A stretch of DNA of 64,000 nt from Ursus arctos (taxonomy: Eukaryota > Chordata > Mammalia > Carnivora > Ursidae), in NCBI RefSeq assembly GCF_023065955.2, contig NC_079873.1:9748566-9812565 (forward strand), written 5' to 3'. The first letter of the stretch is position 1, and each line of letters opens with the position of its first letter. The translations under genes were made by a program, and so were the position numbers. Below, one piece after another: positions 1-11,467 of the stretch. The notes beneath the pieces were generated by a model, which did not search any database, was not told the origin of the DNA, and saw only the letters and a program-made list of their open reading frames with translations.

Positions 1-59
1 CGCAACCCTGAGCTGAAATCAAGTCAGCTGCTCGACCAACTGAGCCATTCAGGTGCCCC
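1..59 (-). mobile_element. Can-SINE, short type, cut by window edge
   Basis: The minus-strand reading begins with the tRNA-derived SINE head (GGGGCACCTGAATGGCTCAG). Only the head half is inside the window. It sits in a type K unit of the array. Confidence 0.8.
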
Positions 60-160
60 TCACCAAAGACATTCTTATTTCCAGAATCTAATTAATGATG
101 TTGTCAAGACTCTTATGTTAAAACCATTATGGGCATGTATGTAGTTAAAAATGAATTTGT

Positions 161-361
161 CCTGGCACCTGGGTGGCTCAGTCCGTTGAGCATCTGCCTT
201 TGGCTTGCATTGTGGTCCCCAGGTCCTGGATGGAGCCCTGAGTCAGGCTCCCTGCTCAGCAGGGGAATCTGCTTCTCCCTCTCCCTCTGCCCCTCCCCCT
301 GCTCATGCACGCACTCTCCCCCCCTTCCACTCAAATAAATAAAATCTTTAAAAAAAAAAAA
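161..361 (+). mobile_element. Can-SINE, full length
   Basis: The tRNA-like head (GCACCTGGGTGGCTCAG), TC-rich middle, AAATAAATAAAATCTTT and a poly-A tail are all present. It interrupts an array monomer. The target duplication GAATTTGT is seen at 153-160 and 362-369. Confidence 0.93.
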
Positions 362-986
362 GAATTTGTTCCTAACAGTACTAGTAAGCATGAAATTTTA
401 CTGAATTCTTGTTTAAGGGTAACATGTATTTAATTTGCCTAGTGGTAGATAGATATGCAGGTATCCAGTTAATTTATCATATTCTTCAACATTATGTTAT
501 TAACCATGGGATTTCTACAGGTATGCCTCCATGAGAGGAAGATGTCTTTTACTAGGATTTGACCTAGAAATTCTGCAAAATCCAGGTGTCATTGATGGGT
601 CCCTAAACAATGGACCAAGTGTTAGGAGATGGCAGGTATACAGATAATGATGGTGTTCCTCACCACAGCAGGAACCATGCGATTTTTGCAAGTGTACAAT
701 TAGGAAATAATGGTCTTACCTAAAAATGTTGACCTTGGAATACTGCTAGTATCCAGGTAGAGTTAATATGTCCCATAATGATGGAAGTCAACAAGGTTAT
801 TTACAGGTATCCCGATGGAATAAACGGTATCCTTTGACACATACTTTATGTTTTCTAGGTTCCTGTCAAGACCTCACAATGACCCTAACAGTGCTCATTA
901 ATGAGGACATTGCTGATGTCCAGGTAAGTGATGATGTGGGCCTAAACCACAGCACAGACCAGCTGACCTTCAGAAATGTAGGTAAG

Positions 987-1175
987 TTGGGACACCTGGG
1001 TGGCTCAGTTGGTTAAGCCTCTGCCTTCGGCTTAGGTCATGATCCCAGAGTCCTGGGCCCGCTTTGGGCTCCTTGCTCAGTGAGGAGCCTGCTTCTCCCT
1101 CTGCCTGCTGCTCCCCCTGCTTGTGCTCTCGCTCTCTCTGACAAATAAATAAAATCTTAAAAAAAAAAAAAGAAA
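987..1175 (+). mobile_element. Can-SINE, full length
   Basis: A full SINE with head, TC-rich middle and A-tail. A perfect 15-base target duplication AGAAATGTAGGTAAG lies at 972-986 and 1176-1190, so the donor-like monomer junction is now present twice. Confidence 0.95.
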
Positions 1176-1289
1176 AGAAATGTAGGTAAGCAATGATGGT
1201 TTCAGTAATATTTATCATATTTTGATTGTATGCAATTCAGGTATGAAAATGTAGAGTCTTTACATTCTAGAAACTACAAGTTTTCACTT

Positions 1290-1474
1290 AAAAAAAAAGA
1301 TTTTATTTACTCATTTTGAGAGAGAGAGCACAAGCAGAGGGAGAGGCAAAGGGAGAGGGAGAAGCAGACTCCCTGCTGAGCTGGGAGCCCAATATGGGGC
1401 TCAATGCCAGGACCAGGAGATCATGACCTGAGCCAAAGGCAGATGCGTAACCATCTGAGCCACACAGGTGCCCC
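1290..1474 (-). mobile_element. Can-SINE, full length
   Basis: The minus-strand element has a poly-T start, AAGATTTTATTTACTC and a head ending GCCACACAGGTGCCCC. The target duplication AAGTTTTCACTT lies at 1278-1289 and 1475-1486. Confidence 0.95.
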
Positions 1475-3880
1475 AAGTTTTCACTTTTGATATTTGAGAG
1501 AAAATTTACATTTAACCCTGAGAGTGAGGTAACAATCATGGTGTTCCACAACACAGGTAACCATGGGAATTCTGCGGGTATAAAGTCACCAGATGATGGT
1601 CTTAATCTGACAGTGGTTATTAATCTGGGAGTACTGTAAGTGTCTAGAGGGAGTTGATGTGTCCCATAATGATAGAAGTGATCAAGGTTATTTGCAGGTA
1701 TCCTGGTAGAAGTAGTTGTGTCCTTAAACACTTTTGTTACATGTTTTTTTTTCAGGTTTCAGTCAAGAGATCACAGTTAAGCTCTCAGTGGATATTAACA
1801 GGACTTTGCTCTTAACCGGGTAAGTGATAATGTGGGTCTGAGCACAGTACAGACCATCTGACCTTCGAATACCAAGGTAAGTGAGGATAATGTTCATAAC
1901 CCTTGTATTACCATGTTTTTTGCAAGTATCGCATTAATGTTTTTGCTAGTATACAAGTATCGTACTATGTGACATTGAGACCTTCTTTATTTCAGGCATC
2001 TAGACAATTGATGTAGAAATGCATATTAATTTCTCTTATTATGTATGCTATTAAGAAATTTGTTCGTAACAATATTAGTAAGCATGAGATTTTACAGTAT
2101 TCTCTTTGGAACTAATGTGTAGTTAACATTTGTAAGGAGATACATAGGCATCCAGGTAATTTATCCTATTCTCCATCACACCTCAATGACCATGGGACTT
2201 TTGCAGGCATCTCTCCAGAAGTGGAAGATGTCTTTTTCTAAAGTTTAACCTTGGACTTTGGACTTCTGCAAGTAACCAGGTAACCTTGGTGGGTCCTGAA
2301 TGATACAAATGACCAAAGGAATTTGTAGGTATAGAGATAGAATGAGTCACACACCAAACACATTTTTCACAATATGTTTTTCAGATTCATGTCAAGACCT
2401 CACGGTGAGCTTATCAATGATGAGTTTACAGGGGATATTGCTGTTATCAAGGTAAGTGACAATGTGGGCCGAAACCACAGCACAGATCATTTGATCTTCA
2501 TATACATAGGTAAGAAGGGATGGGTATCTCTAACAGTTCTTGTTAACATAATGCTTGCAAGTATTCAATTAATAGAGGATAGGTTCCAAACCAATTCTTG
2601 TAACCGTTGGTTTTCACATTTTATTTTTAAGAGAAAAATTTAACTCTGTGAGTGTTGAGGGATTGTGTGTATCCAGGTAAATGTCATGGTGTCCTGCCCC
2701 CAATTAGTAACCGTGGGATTTTTACAGTTTTTATGTTATGAAATGATGGTGTTACCTGACTGTGGTGTTGACCTTGAATTAATCCAAGTATCCAGGTAGA
2801 CATGATGTGCTTGGTAGAGTGTCCATGGTTATTTGCAGATGTTCTGGCAAAAAAAAAAAAAAAAAGTTGTATCCCATAATACATACTTCACAAAGTGTTT
2901 TTCAGGTTCTTATCAAGATACCATGATGAATCATAAGTCAGTAACGGGGACATCTCTGGTATGTAGGTAAGTGATGATATACACCTCACAGACCATCTGA
3001 TCTTTATATATCTGGCTGAATGATGTTGGATTGCCCAGACCTGTTTTATCATGCGAGTTCTTAAGCAATAATAATGTTTTGTCAGTGTTAACAGCCATGT
3101 TATCCTGCTGTCATATTGTACAGAAGATGTACGTGAAATCATGTGAGTATTGAGTAATTTGCATTCATCCAGGTAATTACCCTGAAATTTTGCCTCACAA
3201 TTGTAGCCATGGTATTTTATAGGTGTGTAGTCAGGAGATGATGGTGTCTTTCAATATAGGTAGACCTTGAATATTGCAAAAACCCAGTTAGGTGATGGAT
3301 CCTGCCATGATGGAGGTGAAGGTGGTTATTTGCAGGTGTCCATATGGAAGATGTGTGTCCTTAGATAAACATTTCTCACAATGTGTTTCTCAGGTTCCAG
3401 TCAAGAGATCATAGTGAACCTGGTCATCATCATTAACAGAGACTTTGCATGTATCTCAGTAAGTACTGATACGGGCCTTAAGCCTCTTAAAGATCAGGTG
3501 ATCTTCAGATATTGAGGTCAATGAGGACGATGTCCCTAATATTTGTGTTACTTTTTTGGGGGGGGGCAGGTATTCAGGTAAGAAATGATACTGTCCCAAC
3601 TGATGCTAGTAAGCATTAGTCTTTGGTATTTTAGAGTTTGGATATAATGTATGTTTATATATAGAAGGGACAGGGATAAACAAGCGTTCAGGTTATCCTA
3701 CTAGTCAATACCAAATGCTACTGACCAGGAGGTTTCTACAGGTACTTGGTAAAGAAATGATGGCGTCTCTAACAGTGTCAACTTTGAAGTTCTGCCAAGA
3801 TTGAGGTACTGTTGAAACTTCCCCAGTAATGAAGGTGACCAAGATTATTTGTAGGAGTCATTGTAGAACAAGTTGTGTTC

Positions 3881-4003
3881 TTTTTTGGGGGTGGGGGGGG
3901 AGTGTGGAGCCCAACACAGGACTTGAACTTGCGACCCTGAGATCAAGTCCTGAGCTGAGATCAAGGGTTGGATGCTTAACTGGTTGAGCCACCCAGGCAC
4001 CTC
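3881..4003 (-). mobile_element. Can-SINE, short (~120 base) type
   Basis: This is the head-only SINE form. The minus strand reads GTGCCTGGGTGGCTCAACCA, later a GGGCTCCACAC block, then a C/A-rich tail. The left copy of the target AACAAGTTGTGTTC is at 3867-3880. Confidence 0.85.
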
Positions 4004-4018
4004 AAACAAGTTGTGTTT

Positions 4019-4212
4019 TTGTTTTGTTTTTTTAAGATTTATTTATTTTGAGAGAGAGAGAGGAGTGGAGGGGCAGAGGGAAAGAGAGAATCTCAACTAG
4101 ACTCCACAATGAGCACAGAGCCTGATGTGAGGCCAATCCCATGACCCTGAGATCATGACCTGAGCAAAATCAAGAGTCAGATGCCCAACGAACTGAGCCA
4201 GCCAGGCGCCCC
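4019..4212 (-). mobile_element. Can-SINE, full length, at the same target site
   Basis: A second SINE directly follows the short one. Target copies AAGTTGTGTT appear three times, near 3869, 4008 and 4214, so two insertions used the same target one after the other. Confidence 0.9.
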
Positions 4213-5341
4213 AGAAGTTGTGTTCTTAAACATAATCATTGCACGTGTTTTTCAGGTTCCAGTCAAGAAATCACAGTGAATCTAGCAATGGTCATTATTC
4301 GACATTGCTAGTAACCAGGTAAGTGATAAAGTGGGTCTTATTACAATGCAGACCATCTGATTTTCAGTATCTAGATAAAGATGGTGTCCCCAACAAATTT
4401 GTTTTTTGCAGCTATCCCTTCAAGAAAGGAAGGTATCTCATATGAGACTTTAACCTCAGAGTTCTACAGTTATTCAGGTGACCTTGGTGAGTTGCAAAAT
4501 GATACAGATGACCAAGGGAATTCTGTGGGTGTCCAGGTAAAATAGGATGTGTACTGAACACTTTCCATAGCATGTTTTTTAGGTTCCTGTTAAGACCGTG
4601 ATTGTGAGCCTGTCAGTGGTAGTGAAGGAGGCACATAGCAGGTAATGAGGTAAGTGATGTGGGCCTAAACCACAAACACAGACCATCTGATCGTCACACA
4701 ATTAGGTAAGTGATGATGGTGTCCTTAACACTTCTTGTTACCGTGATTTTGTTGCAGGTGTTCAGGTAAGAAATGGTAGAGTCCTTACCAATTCTTATAA
4801 ACATGAGTTTACACTTCCCACATTTTAGAGAAAATCTATGTTTAATCCTGTAAGTATTGAGGAGTCGATACTATCTAGGTAACTAGTGGAGTGTCACCAC
4901 AGTGGTAACCACAGGATTTTTCCAGGTATCCAGTCAAGTAATGTTAGTCTCTGCTGACAACACTGTTGACTTTGAATTGGTGTGAAAATGTGGGTGGAGT
5001 TGATGTGTTCCATAATAATGGAAGTAAACAAGGATAGGTGCAGGTGTCTTGGTAGAACATATTGTATCTTAAACTCATTTGTATGTGTTTCTTCAGGTTC
5101 CTGTTAAGAAAACAGGGTGAACTTAAAATGGTTTTTAACACAATCTTGCCAGTAACCAGGTAAGTGTTAAAGTGAATGCTACTACAATAAAGACCGTCAG
5201 AACTTGAGCATCTAGGTAAGTGAGGATGATATCCTTAACATTTGTGTTAATGTGTATTTTTTTTAGATTTTTGTGGGTATCAGGTTAAGATCTTTACTAG
5301 CATGCAGGTATGAGATGATGTGATATTAACTGATTAAAGAC

Positions 5342-5536
5342 TTTTTTTTTTAGATTTACTTATTTGTTTTAGAGCGTGTGAGTGGGGGAGGGAGGGGCAG
5401 AGGTAGAGAGAGAATCTCAAGCACAGAGCCCCCTGGGTATGGAGCCCCACTTAGGGCTTAATCCCATGATCCCGAAATCATGACCTGAGCAGAAATCAAG
5501 AGTCAGACGCTTAACTGACTGAGCCACCCAGGTGCC
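5342..5536 (-). mobile_element. Can-SINE
   Basis: The minus-strand element starts in poly-T and AGATTTACTTATTTG and ends in a head reading GAGCCACCCAGGTGCC on the + strand. It is the first of three SINEs stacked in one K unit. Confidence 0.9.
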
Positions 5537-5543
5537 ATGGGCC

Positions 5544-5763
5544 TTTATTTATTTATTTTTTTTTTAAGTTTTTTTTTTTTTTAAAGATTTTATTTATTTG
5601 AGAGAGAGCACGTGGACATGAGCAGGGGGGAGGGGCAGAGGCAAAGGGAGAAGCAGACTCCCTGCTGAGCAGGGAGCCCGACATGGAGCTTAATCCCAGG
5701 ACCCCAGGATCATGACCCGAGCTGAAGGCAGCTGCTTAACCAATGGAGACACCCAGGCGTCCC
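5544..5763 (-). mobile_element. Can-SINE
   Basis: A full minus-strand element with a double T-tract (TTATTTATTTTTT, then poly-T) and a head ending CACCCAGGCGTCCC. It directly abuts the SINEs on both sides. Confidence 0.9.
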
Positions 5764-5875
5764 TTTTTTAAAGATTTTATTTTTTAAGTAATCTCTGCAC
5801 CCAACGTGGGGCTCGAACTTAGAACCCTGATATCAAGAGTCACATGGTCCACCAACTGAGCCAGCTAGGTTCCCC
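5764..5875 (-). mobile_element. Can-SINE, short type
   Basis: The head-only form: TTTTTTAAAGATTTTATTTT, CTCTGCACCCAACGTGGGGC and a head ending GCTAGGTTCCCC on the + strand. It abuts the preceding element. Confidence 0.85.
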
Positions 5876-6426
5876 TAAGGACCTTTCTATATTAAGATAT
5901 CTACAAATTTATGATTTCAAGTCTCTTAAATTTACTTTGTTTTTGGCATGTATTTAGTTAAGAGTTTAATTTGTCCCTTATAATACTGATAAGAATAAGA
6001 CTTTGTGTGAGTGTGTTCTTGTTTAGAGTTAATGTGTACTTAACATAGTAGACAGATTTGCAGATACCCAGGTAATTTATCATATTGTCCTTCACTACTT
6101 CATTGACTGTGGAATTGTCGCAGGTATACCTGGAAGAGAAGGAGGTGTCTCTTCAAGGATTGACCTTGGAGTTCTCTAAGTATCTAGGTAGTGTTGATGG
6201 TTCCTGAAATGATACAGTGATCAAGGGAATCTGCATGTATAGAGGTAGAATGAGATATGCACCAAAAATATTTTCTATAGTGTTTTTTTTTCAGACTCCT
6301 ATCAATACATCACAGTGAGCCTATCAATGGTGGGGACATTGCTGATGTCACAATAAGTGATGATGTGGGCCTAAGTCACAGTGCAGACCATCTGATCTTC
6401 AGATAGCTAGGTAAGTGATGATGGTG

Positions 6427-6490
6427 TCCCTAATACATGTTATTACCATGACTTCTTTGTCCCTAATACATGTTATTACCATGACTTCAG
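6427..6490 (+). repeat. 34-base direct duplication within a monomer
   Basis: The segment beginning GTCCCTAATACATGTTATTA and ending CATGACTTC occurs twice in direct succession with no visible mismatch. This is a recent local slip on top of the much older array divergence. Confidence 0.9.
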
Positions 6491-6967
6491 GTAAGAAATG
6501 ATAGATTCCTTACTAATTCTTGAAACCATGAGTTTTCAGTTTTTAGAGAAAATTCTTGTCTAACTCTGAGTAATGAGGGATTATATGTATCAGGTATTGG
6601 TCATTCTATCTCAACCACAGTAGTGATCATGGGAATTTTGTAGGTGTCCTGTAAAAGTTGTATTACCTGACAATGGTCTTGAACTTGGGGTACTACAGAT
6701 ATTCAGGTGGAGTTGATGCTTTCATAATGATGGAAATGACCACGCTTATTCATAGGTGTCCTGTTAGAATGAGCTGTGTCCTTTACACATATATCATAAT
6801 GTCTTTTTTAGGTTCCTGTCAAGAGATGATGATGAACCTAGCACTAGTCACTCTCTGCGGACATTTCTGTTCCCCAGGTAAGTGATGATGTCCACCTACA
6901 CCATTTCAAGTCATCTGACCTTCACATACCTAGATAAGTGTTGTTGATTGACTAAACTTGCCATGGG

Positions 6968-7003
6968 TGTTGTTTTGTTTTTGTTTTTGTTTTTGTTTTT
7001 TCA
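6968..7003 (+). repeat. (GTTTTT)n simple repeat
   Basis: A run of GTTTTT units directly before TTTTTTCAG, lengthening the pyrimidine tract of an acceptor-like site. Confidence 0.85.
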
Positions 7004-7881
7004 GATAATCAGGTAAGAAATGATGGCATTTTACCAGTTGTAGTAACCATGCTGTTCCACTGTTTCTGTTTCAGAGAAAATTTGTATTTAGTCATGTGAG
7101 TATTAGGCGAATTATGCCGTGAATACCCATAATCGTGGAGTGGTGTGGTATGGTAGTAATGTTAGTGTTTTTGCATGTGAGCAGGGAGAGATGATGGTGT
7201 ATCTTACCTTTGGCATGGACCTTGAAGTATTGCAACAATCCAGAAAGATCTGATGGGTCCTGCAGTGATGGCAATGAACAGGATTATTTGCACTGTCCTT
7301 CTAGTAGCAAAGGAGGGCCCATAGGCACATTTTTCAGAGTGTTGTTTAAATTACCATCAAGAGGTCATGGTAAATTTCAAAGTGATCATTGATGGGACTT
7401 TGCTTGTATTCAGGTAAGTGATGATATGGGCCTTCAGGGTCCCACAAACTGATTTTCAGATATGTAGGTAACTGTGGGTGGTGTTCCTGACTGTTCTGTT
7501 ACCATGTTTCCCTGCAGGTATCCAGTTAAAAAATGATACTGTCCCAACCAGTGCTAGTAAGTATATGCCCTTTTTATTTATTTTTTAGATTTAGATACAA
7601 TGTGTGTTTAATGTTAGTAGTGATAAAGGGATATGCAGGTCCAGGTAACTTCTGCTGTTGCACATCAAGTATAGACCATGAGATTTCTACGAGTACTCCT
7701 AGAAGACAGTTAGTGTGTGTAACAGTGGTGTTGACCTTAAAGTTCTGCCAAAATCCATGCTGTGTTATGCTTCCCCTAATGATGGAAGTGACCAAGATTA
7801 TTTGCAAATGTACTATTTCTTTCCGTGGGTAGACAAGTTGTGTCCTGCAACAACACATTTGTTGAGCATGTTTCTCAAAGT

Positions 7882-10737
7882 TCTGTGCAGTCATGACATC
7901 ACAGTGAAGCAGACAGTGGTTGTCAGGAGGAGCTTGCTGGTAACCAGGCATGTGAGAAAGTGAGTCTTATCTCAGGACGGAAATCTGATCATCAGCTATC
8001 TGGGTGAGTGAGGACGGTGTCTCTAACACAGCGTACCATACTTTTTTGTAAGTTTCCTGTTAAGTTCTTCACTAGTTTACAGATATGGGATGATGTGACA
8101 TTAACTCATTAGATACATTCACTTTTCATATTAGAAAAAGTTTGTTTGGCCCTGTGAGTGTTGAAGGATAGCACATATCCAGCTATTTATCATGGTGTCT
8201 TCCACCACAGTACTACCCATGGGTTTTCTGTTGGTGTCCAGTGAAGTAGGGCTGATTTTATCTGACATCAGTGTTGATCTTTGATTACCGAAAATACCCA
8301 GGTAAAGTTGGTGTGTCCCATAATGATGGTGCGACCAGCTTATTTGCAGATACCTTGCTAGAAAAAGGTCATAAAATGACACAGTCCCAACAAATGCTAG
8401 TAACCATGCTATTAATTATTTGAAGTTTAGACATACTGTGTGTTTAACCCTAGTGGTGACAGGGATATGCAGGTGTCCAGGTAAGATATCCTACTGCTCC
8501 ACACCACAGTATTGAGCATGAAATTTTTTACAGGTACTCAGGAGATGATGCTTTCTCTAACAGTGGTGTTGACCTTTAACGTAGATCTCATCATGTCTGG
8601 ACAGCAACCTGAAAAAGATTTCGCTATGCACTTAGCATTGATGTTAATGGCAGACATTGCTGGTATGTTTCCGGGTAAGCGAGATTGTGGGCCTAAACCA
8701 TAGCGCAGGCCGTCTGATCTCTAGACAGCTAGGTAAGTGATGATGGTGTCTCTAAAAGTTGTTACCATGATTTCTTTGCAGGTATTCAGGTAGGAATTGA
8801 TAGTCCTTACTAATTCTAGAAACCATGAGTTTTTACTTTTTGTGTTTTAGGAAAGATTTTTGCTTAACCTTGTGAGTGATGAGGGATTGCCATACCCAGG
8901 TAATTAACATTATGTCCTCAACCGCAGCAATAACCATGAAAATTTTCCAGGTCTCCCGTGAAGAAATATTATCTTATCTAGTGATGATTTTGACCTTGGA
9001 GTACTACAAGTGTTCAGGTAGAGTTGATATGTCTCATAATGTAAAGTGACCAAGGTTATTTACAGGTATCCTGGTAGAACAAGTTGTGTCCCTTTACACA
9101 TATATCATGTGTTTTTCAGGTTCCTGTCAAAAGACTTCAGTGAATCTGATGATGGTCGTTAAGGGGGTCGGGGGACATTTCTGGTATTCAGGTATCTGAT
9201 GAGGTGTACTTTCACTACGTCAGACCCTCTGATCTTCATGAGTCTATTTCCATTAAATTTTGTTGATTGCTTGAACTTGTTTTACCATTTGGGGATTTTA
9301 TTTTTAAGGCATTCAGGCAGAAATGATAGTGTTTTTACCAATTCTAGCAAACCTATTATCCTACTTTTTTGTATTTTAGAGGAAATTTACATATAACTAT
9401 GTGAATATTTAGCGATTCATGGCTATTCATGGAATAAACAGTTGTGGGTCACACAAGTTACCATGGTATTTTGTAGGTGAGCAATCAAAACATGATGGTG
9501 TCTGACGATGGCATAGACCTTGGGGTACTGCAAGATCCCAAGTAGAGTTGATGGGTCCTACAATGATGTAAGTGCACGAGATTATTTCCCTTGTCCTGGT
9601 AGAGAGGGTAATCCACAGACCCATTTGTCACAGTGTTTTTTGCTTTATTTTTTTCAAGTTCCTGTCAAGAAATCATGGTGAACCCCATAATGATCAATAA
9701 TAGGACTTTGCTTTTATCCAGGTAAGTGATGGTGTTGGCCTCAAGCACCCTAGAAACAGTCTAACCATGTGATATGTGGGTAAGTGTGGATGGATTTCCC
9801 AACTTTTTTGTGACTATGTTTTTGTTTTTGTATTTACAGGTATTCAGGTAAGAAATGACATGGTCCCAACAAATGCTAGTAATCACGCTATTAATTAAAG
9901 TTTAGATGTAATGTGTCTTTAACCCTAGTGGTGATGGGGATATGCAGGTGTCCAGGTAAGATATCGTACTGCTCCACACCACAGTATTGAGCATGAAATT
10001 TTTTACAGGTACTCAGGAGATGATGCTTTCTCTAACAGTGGTGTTGACCTTGAAGTTCTAGTTCTGCCAAGATCTAAGTAGTGTTGGTGGGTTTTCTAAT
10101 GATGGAAATAACCAGTGTTAATTATATTCTTTTTTTTTTCCCCAGGTGAAACAACTTTTGCTTTTTTTTTTTTTATGTATAAACTATTAACAGACAAGGC
10201 CTACAGATTTATGTCTTCTTGAACACCCCCACAGTGCGGCTGTGGCAGCCTGTGGTCTTGGTGTGCTGGCCTCGGGCACGAAGTCCCCAGAAGTGGCACA
10301 GCCCTCTGTGGGCCCAAATCTTCTTCAGTCCCCCCAGGTCTTCACGAAGTTCGTTGTCCAGACCATTGGCCAGGACCTGGCTATATTTTCCATCCTTCAT
10401 GTCCTTTTGTCTGTTCAAAAACCAGTCTGGGATCTTACTGGCACGGATTTGCATAATGGTGATCACACATTCCGCCTCATCCTCAGTGAGCTCTCCTGCG
10501 CTCCTGGGGAGATCGATGTCTGCTTTCCTCAACACCACATGAGCATATCTTCACCCCACAGCCTTAATTGCAGTGCTTTCTGCCGCGCATCGATATTGGT
10601 GTTGAGTACTCAGAAAACGTGCCAAAACTTCTCAGGGATCACTAGAGATGTGGCGGCAGCCCTGAAGGCGGCGTGTAGGCCTCCTGTGGAAGAGTAAAAC
10701 AACTTTTGTCATATACTTGTCAATTGTGTTTTTTCAG
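7882..10737 (+). repeat. Array super-cycle 3 (K-C-D-E) with misplaced E segment
   Basis: Units are K near 7882, C near 8615 (GCAGACATTGCTGGTATG), D 9120 (GGGGGACATTTCTGG) and E 9662 (GGACTTTGCTTTTATCCAG). Between K and C lies about 200 bases (8374-8576) that belongs to an E unit and closely matches 9853-10051. The E unit here also carries the RPS18 pseudogene. Confidence 0.65.
10161..10693 (-). pseudogene. RPS18P: Processed pseudogene of ribosomal protein S18
   Basis: A retrocopied mRNA of the 40S subunit protein uS13/RPS18. Read on the minus strand it has a short 5' leader (CTCTTCCACAGGAGGCCT), then coding sequence with RPS18-like peptides such as [12 protein letters not shown] and GELTEDEAE, a short 3' end and a poly-A tail (the T run at 10162-10174). 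It has no introns. A 15-base target duplication, GTGAAACAACTTTTG at 10146-10160 and GTAAAACAACTTTTG at 10694-10708, marks L1-driven insertion. It is dead: the start codon position reads ACA in place of ATG, a deletion of about 13 bases in the first third shifts the frame, and many missense changes follow (the end reads GVFKKT). The remaining open frame, 10209-10538, covers only the C-terminal two thirds. Transcription from this site is not indicated. Confidence 0.95.
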
Positions 10738-11467
10738 GTTGTGGTAGTTAGTCCTGCTACAGTGAACCTAGAAATGCTCGTAACCTGGTATGTGATATTG
10801 TGGATGTTGCACCATGGTTGAGATGTTCTGATGTCAGGTAAGTGAGGGTGGTGTCCCGAACAGCATTAGCGTGTTTTTTCTGCAGGTATCATGCTAAAGT
10901 CTTTGCTGTTATACAGGTATGAGATGACGTCACATTAACTCATAGACCTTCGTATTCTCAGGTATGTATGTCATTAATGATGTTTTGAATAGTCTTATCA
11001 ATATTTTTGGCTTGTATGCAGTAAGATTAATTTGTCCCTCACAATACGAGTAAGCACAACATTTTACTGTATTCTTATTCAGAGATTGTGTTTTGTACAC
11101 TCGTACTGATAAAAGGATAAGCAGGTATCCAGATATTCTATCATATCATCCATCTTCACAATATTAAACATGGAATTTTTGCAGGTATCTCTTTTAAGAG
11201 AAGAAGGTATCTCTTACCAGGGTTTAGTCTTGGACTGCTGCAAGTATCCAGATGGTGGTGATGAGTCTTAAAAGGATGCCCTTGACCAATGGAAACTGCA
11301 GTAGACCAGGTAGAACAAGGCAAGTCCTGAACACATTTTCCACATTGCGTTTTTCAGGTTTACGTGCAGACCTCCTGATTAATAGGCTCCCCTGTCATAT
11401 TTAATGGGACATATAGGGCTGTCAAGGCAAGTGATGATGTGGGCCTAAACCACAGCTCACTCTTTCT

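Larger units (their letters stand above)
858..1755 (+). repeat. Composite unit, type B/A, with two SINEs
   Basis: This is the first full composite unit in the window. It opens with an acceptor-like TTTTCTAG and GTTCCTGTCAAGACCTCAC, and contains the donor-like CCAGGTAAGTGATGATG followed by GGGCCTAAACCACAGCACAG, the B-type signature. Its apparent length of about 900 bases comes from two inserted Can-SINEs. Without them it is near the usual 520 bases. Confidence 0.8.
1756..4255 (+). repeat. Array super-cycle 1 (K-B-D-E)
   Basis: Units by my type labels are K at 1756 (AACCGGGTAAGTGATAATG and GGGTCT), B at 2385, D at 2906 (GGGGACATCTCTGG) and E at 3394 (GAGACTTTGCATGTATC, GCCTTAAGC). A C unit expected between B and D is missing. 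Two Can-SINEs lie in the E unit. Confidence 0.65.
4256..7881 (+). repeat. Array super-cycle 2 (K-B-K-B-D-E)
   Basis: Units are K 4256 (internally deleted, only about 327 bases to the next anchor), B 4583, K 5097, B 6295 (CATTGCTGATGTCACAATAA), D 6812 (GGACATTTCTG) and E near 7352 (GGGACTTTGCTTGTATTCAG). Three SINEs enlarge the second K. Confidence 0.65.

Noticed and set aside
161..361. tRNA gene in the SINE heads
   Set aside because: The heads derive from a tRNA but cannot be folded as a full tRNA gene. They belong to Can-SINE units with A-tails.
768..1016. Recurrent short frames in the array with a shared peptide pattern (GSCQE..., NHSTD...)
   Set aside because: They recur because the composite unit recurs. 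They are short, broken by stops in most units, have different starts and show no codon-level constraint that I can see.
10209..10538. Functional RPS18 gene
   Set aside because: The start codon is lost, about 13 bases are deleted early in the coding sequence, many residues changed, and it bears poly-A with a target duplication.
10219..10697. Plus-strand open frames of 107 and 151 codons
   Set aside because: These are antisense shadows of the RPS18 processed pseudogene.
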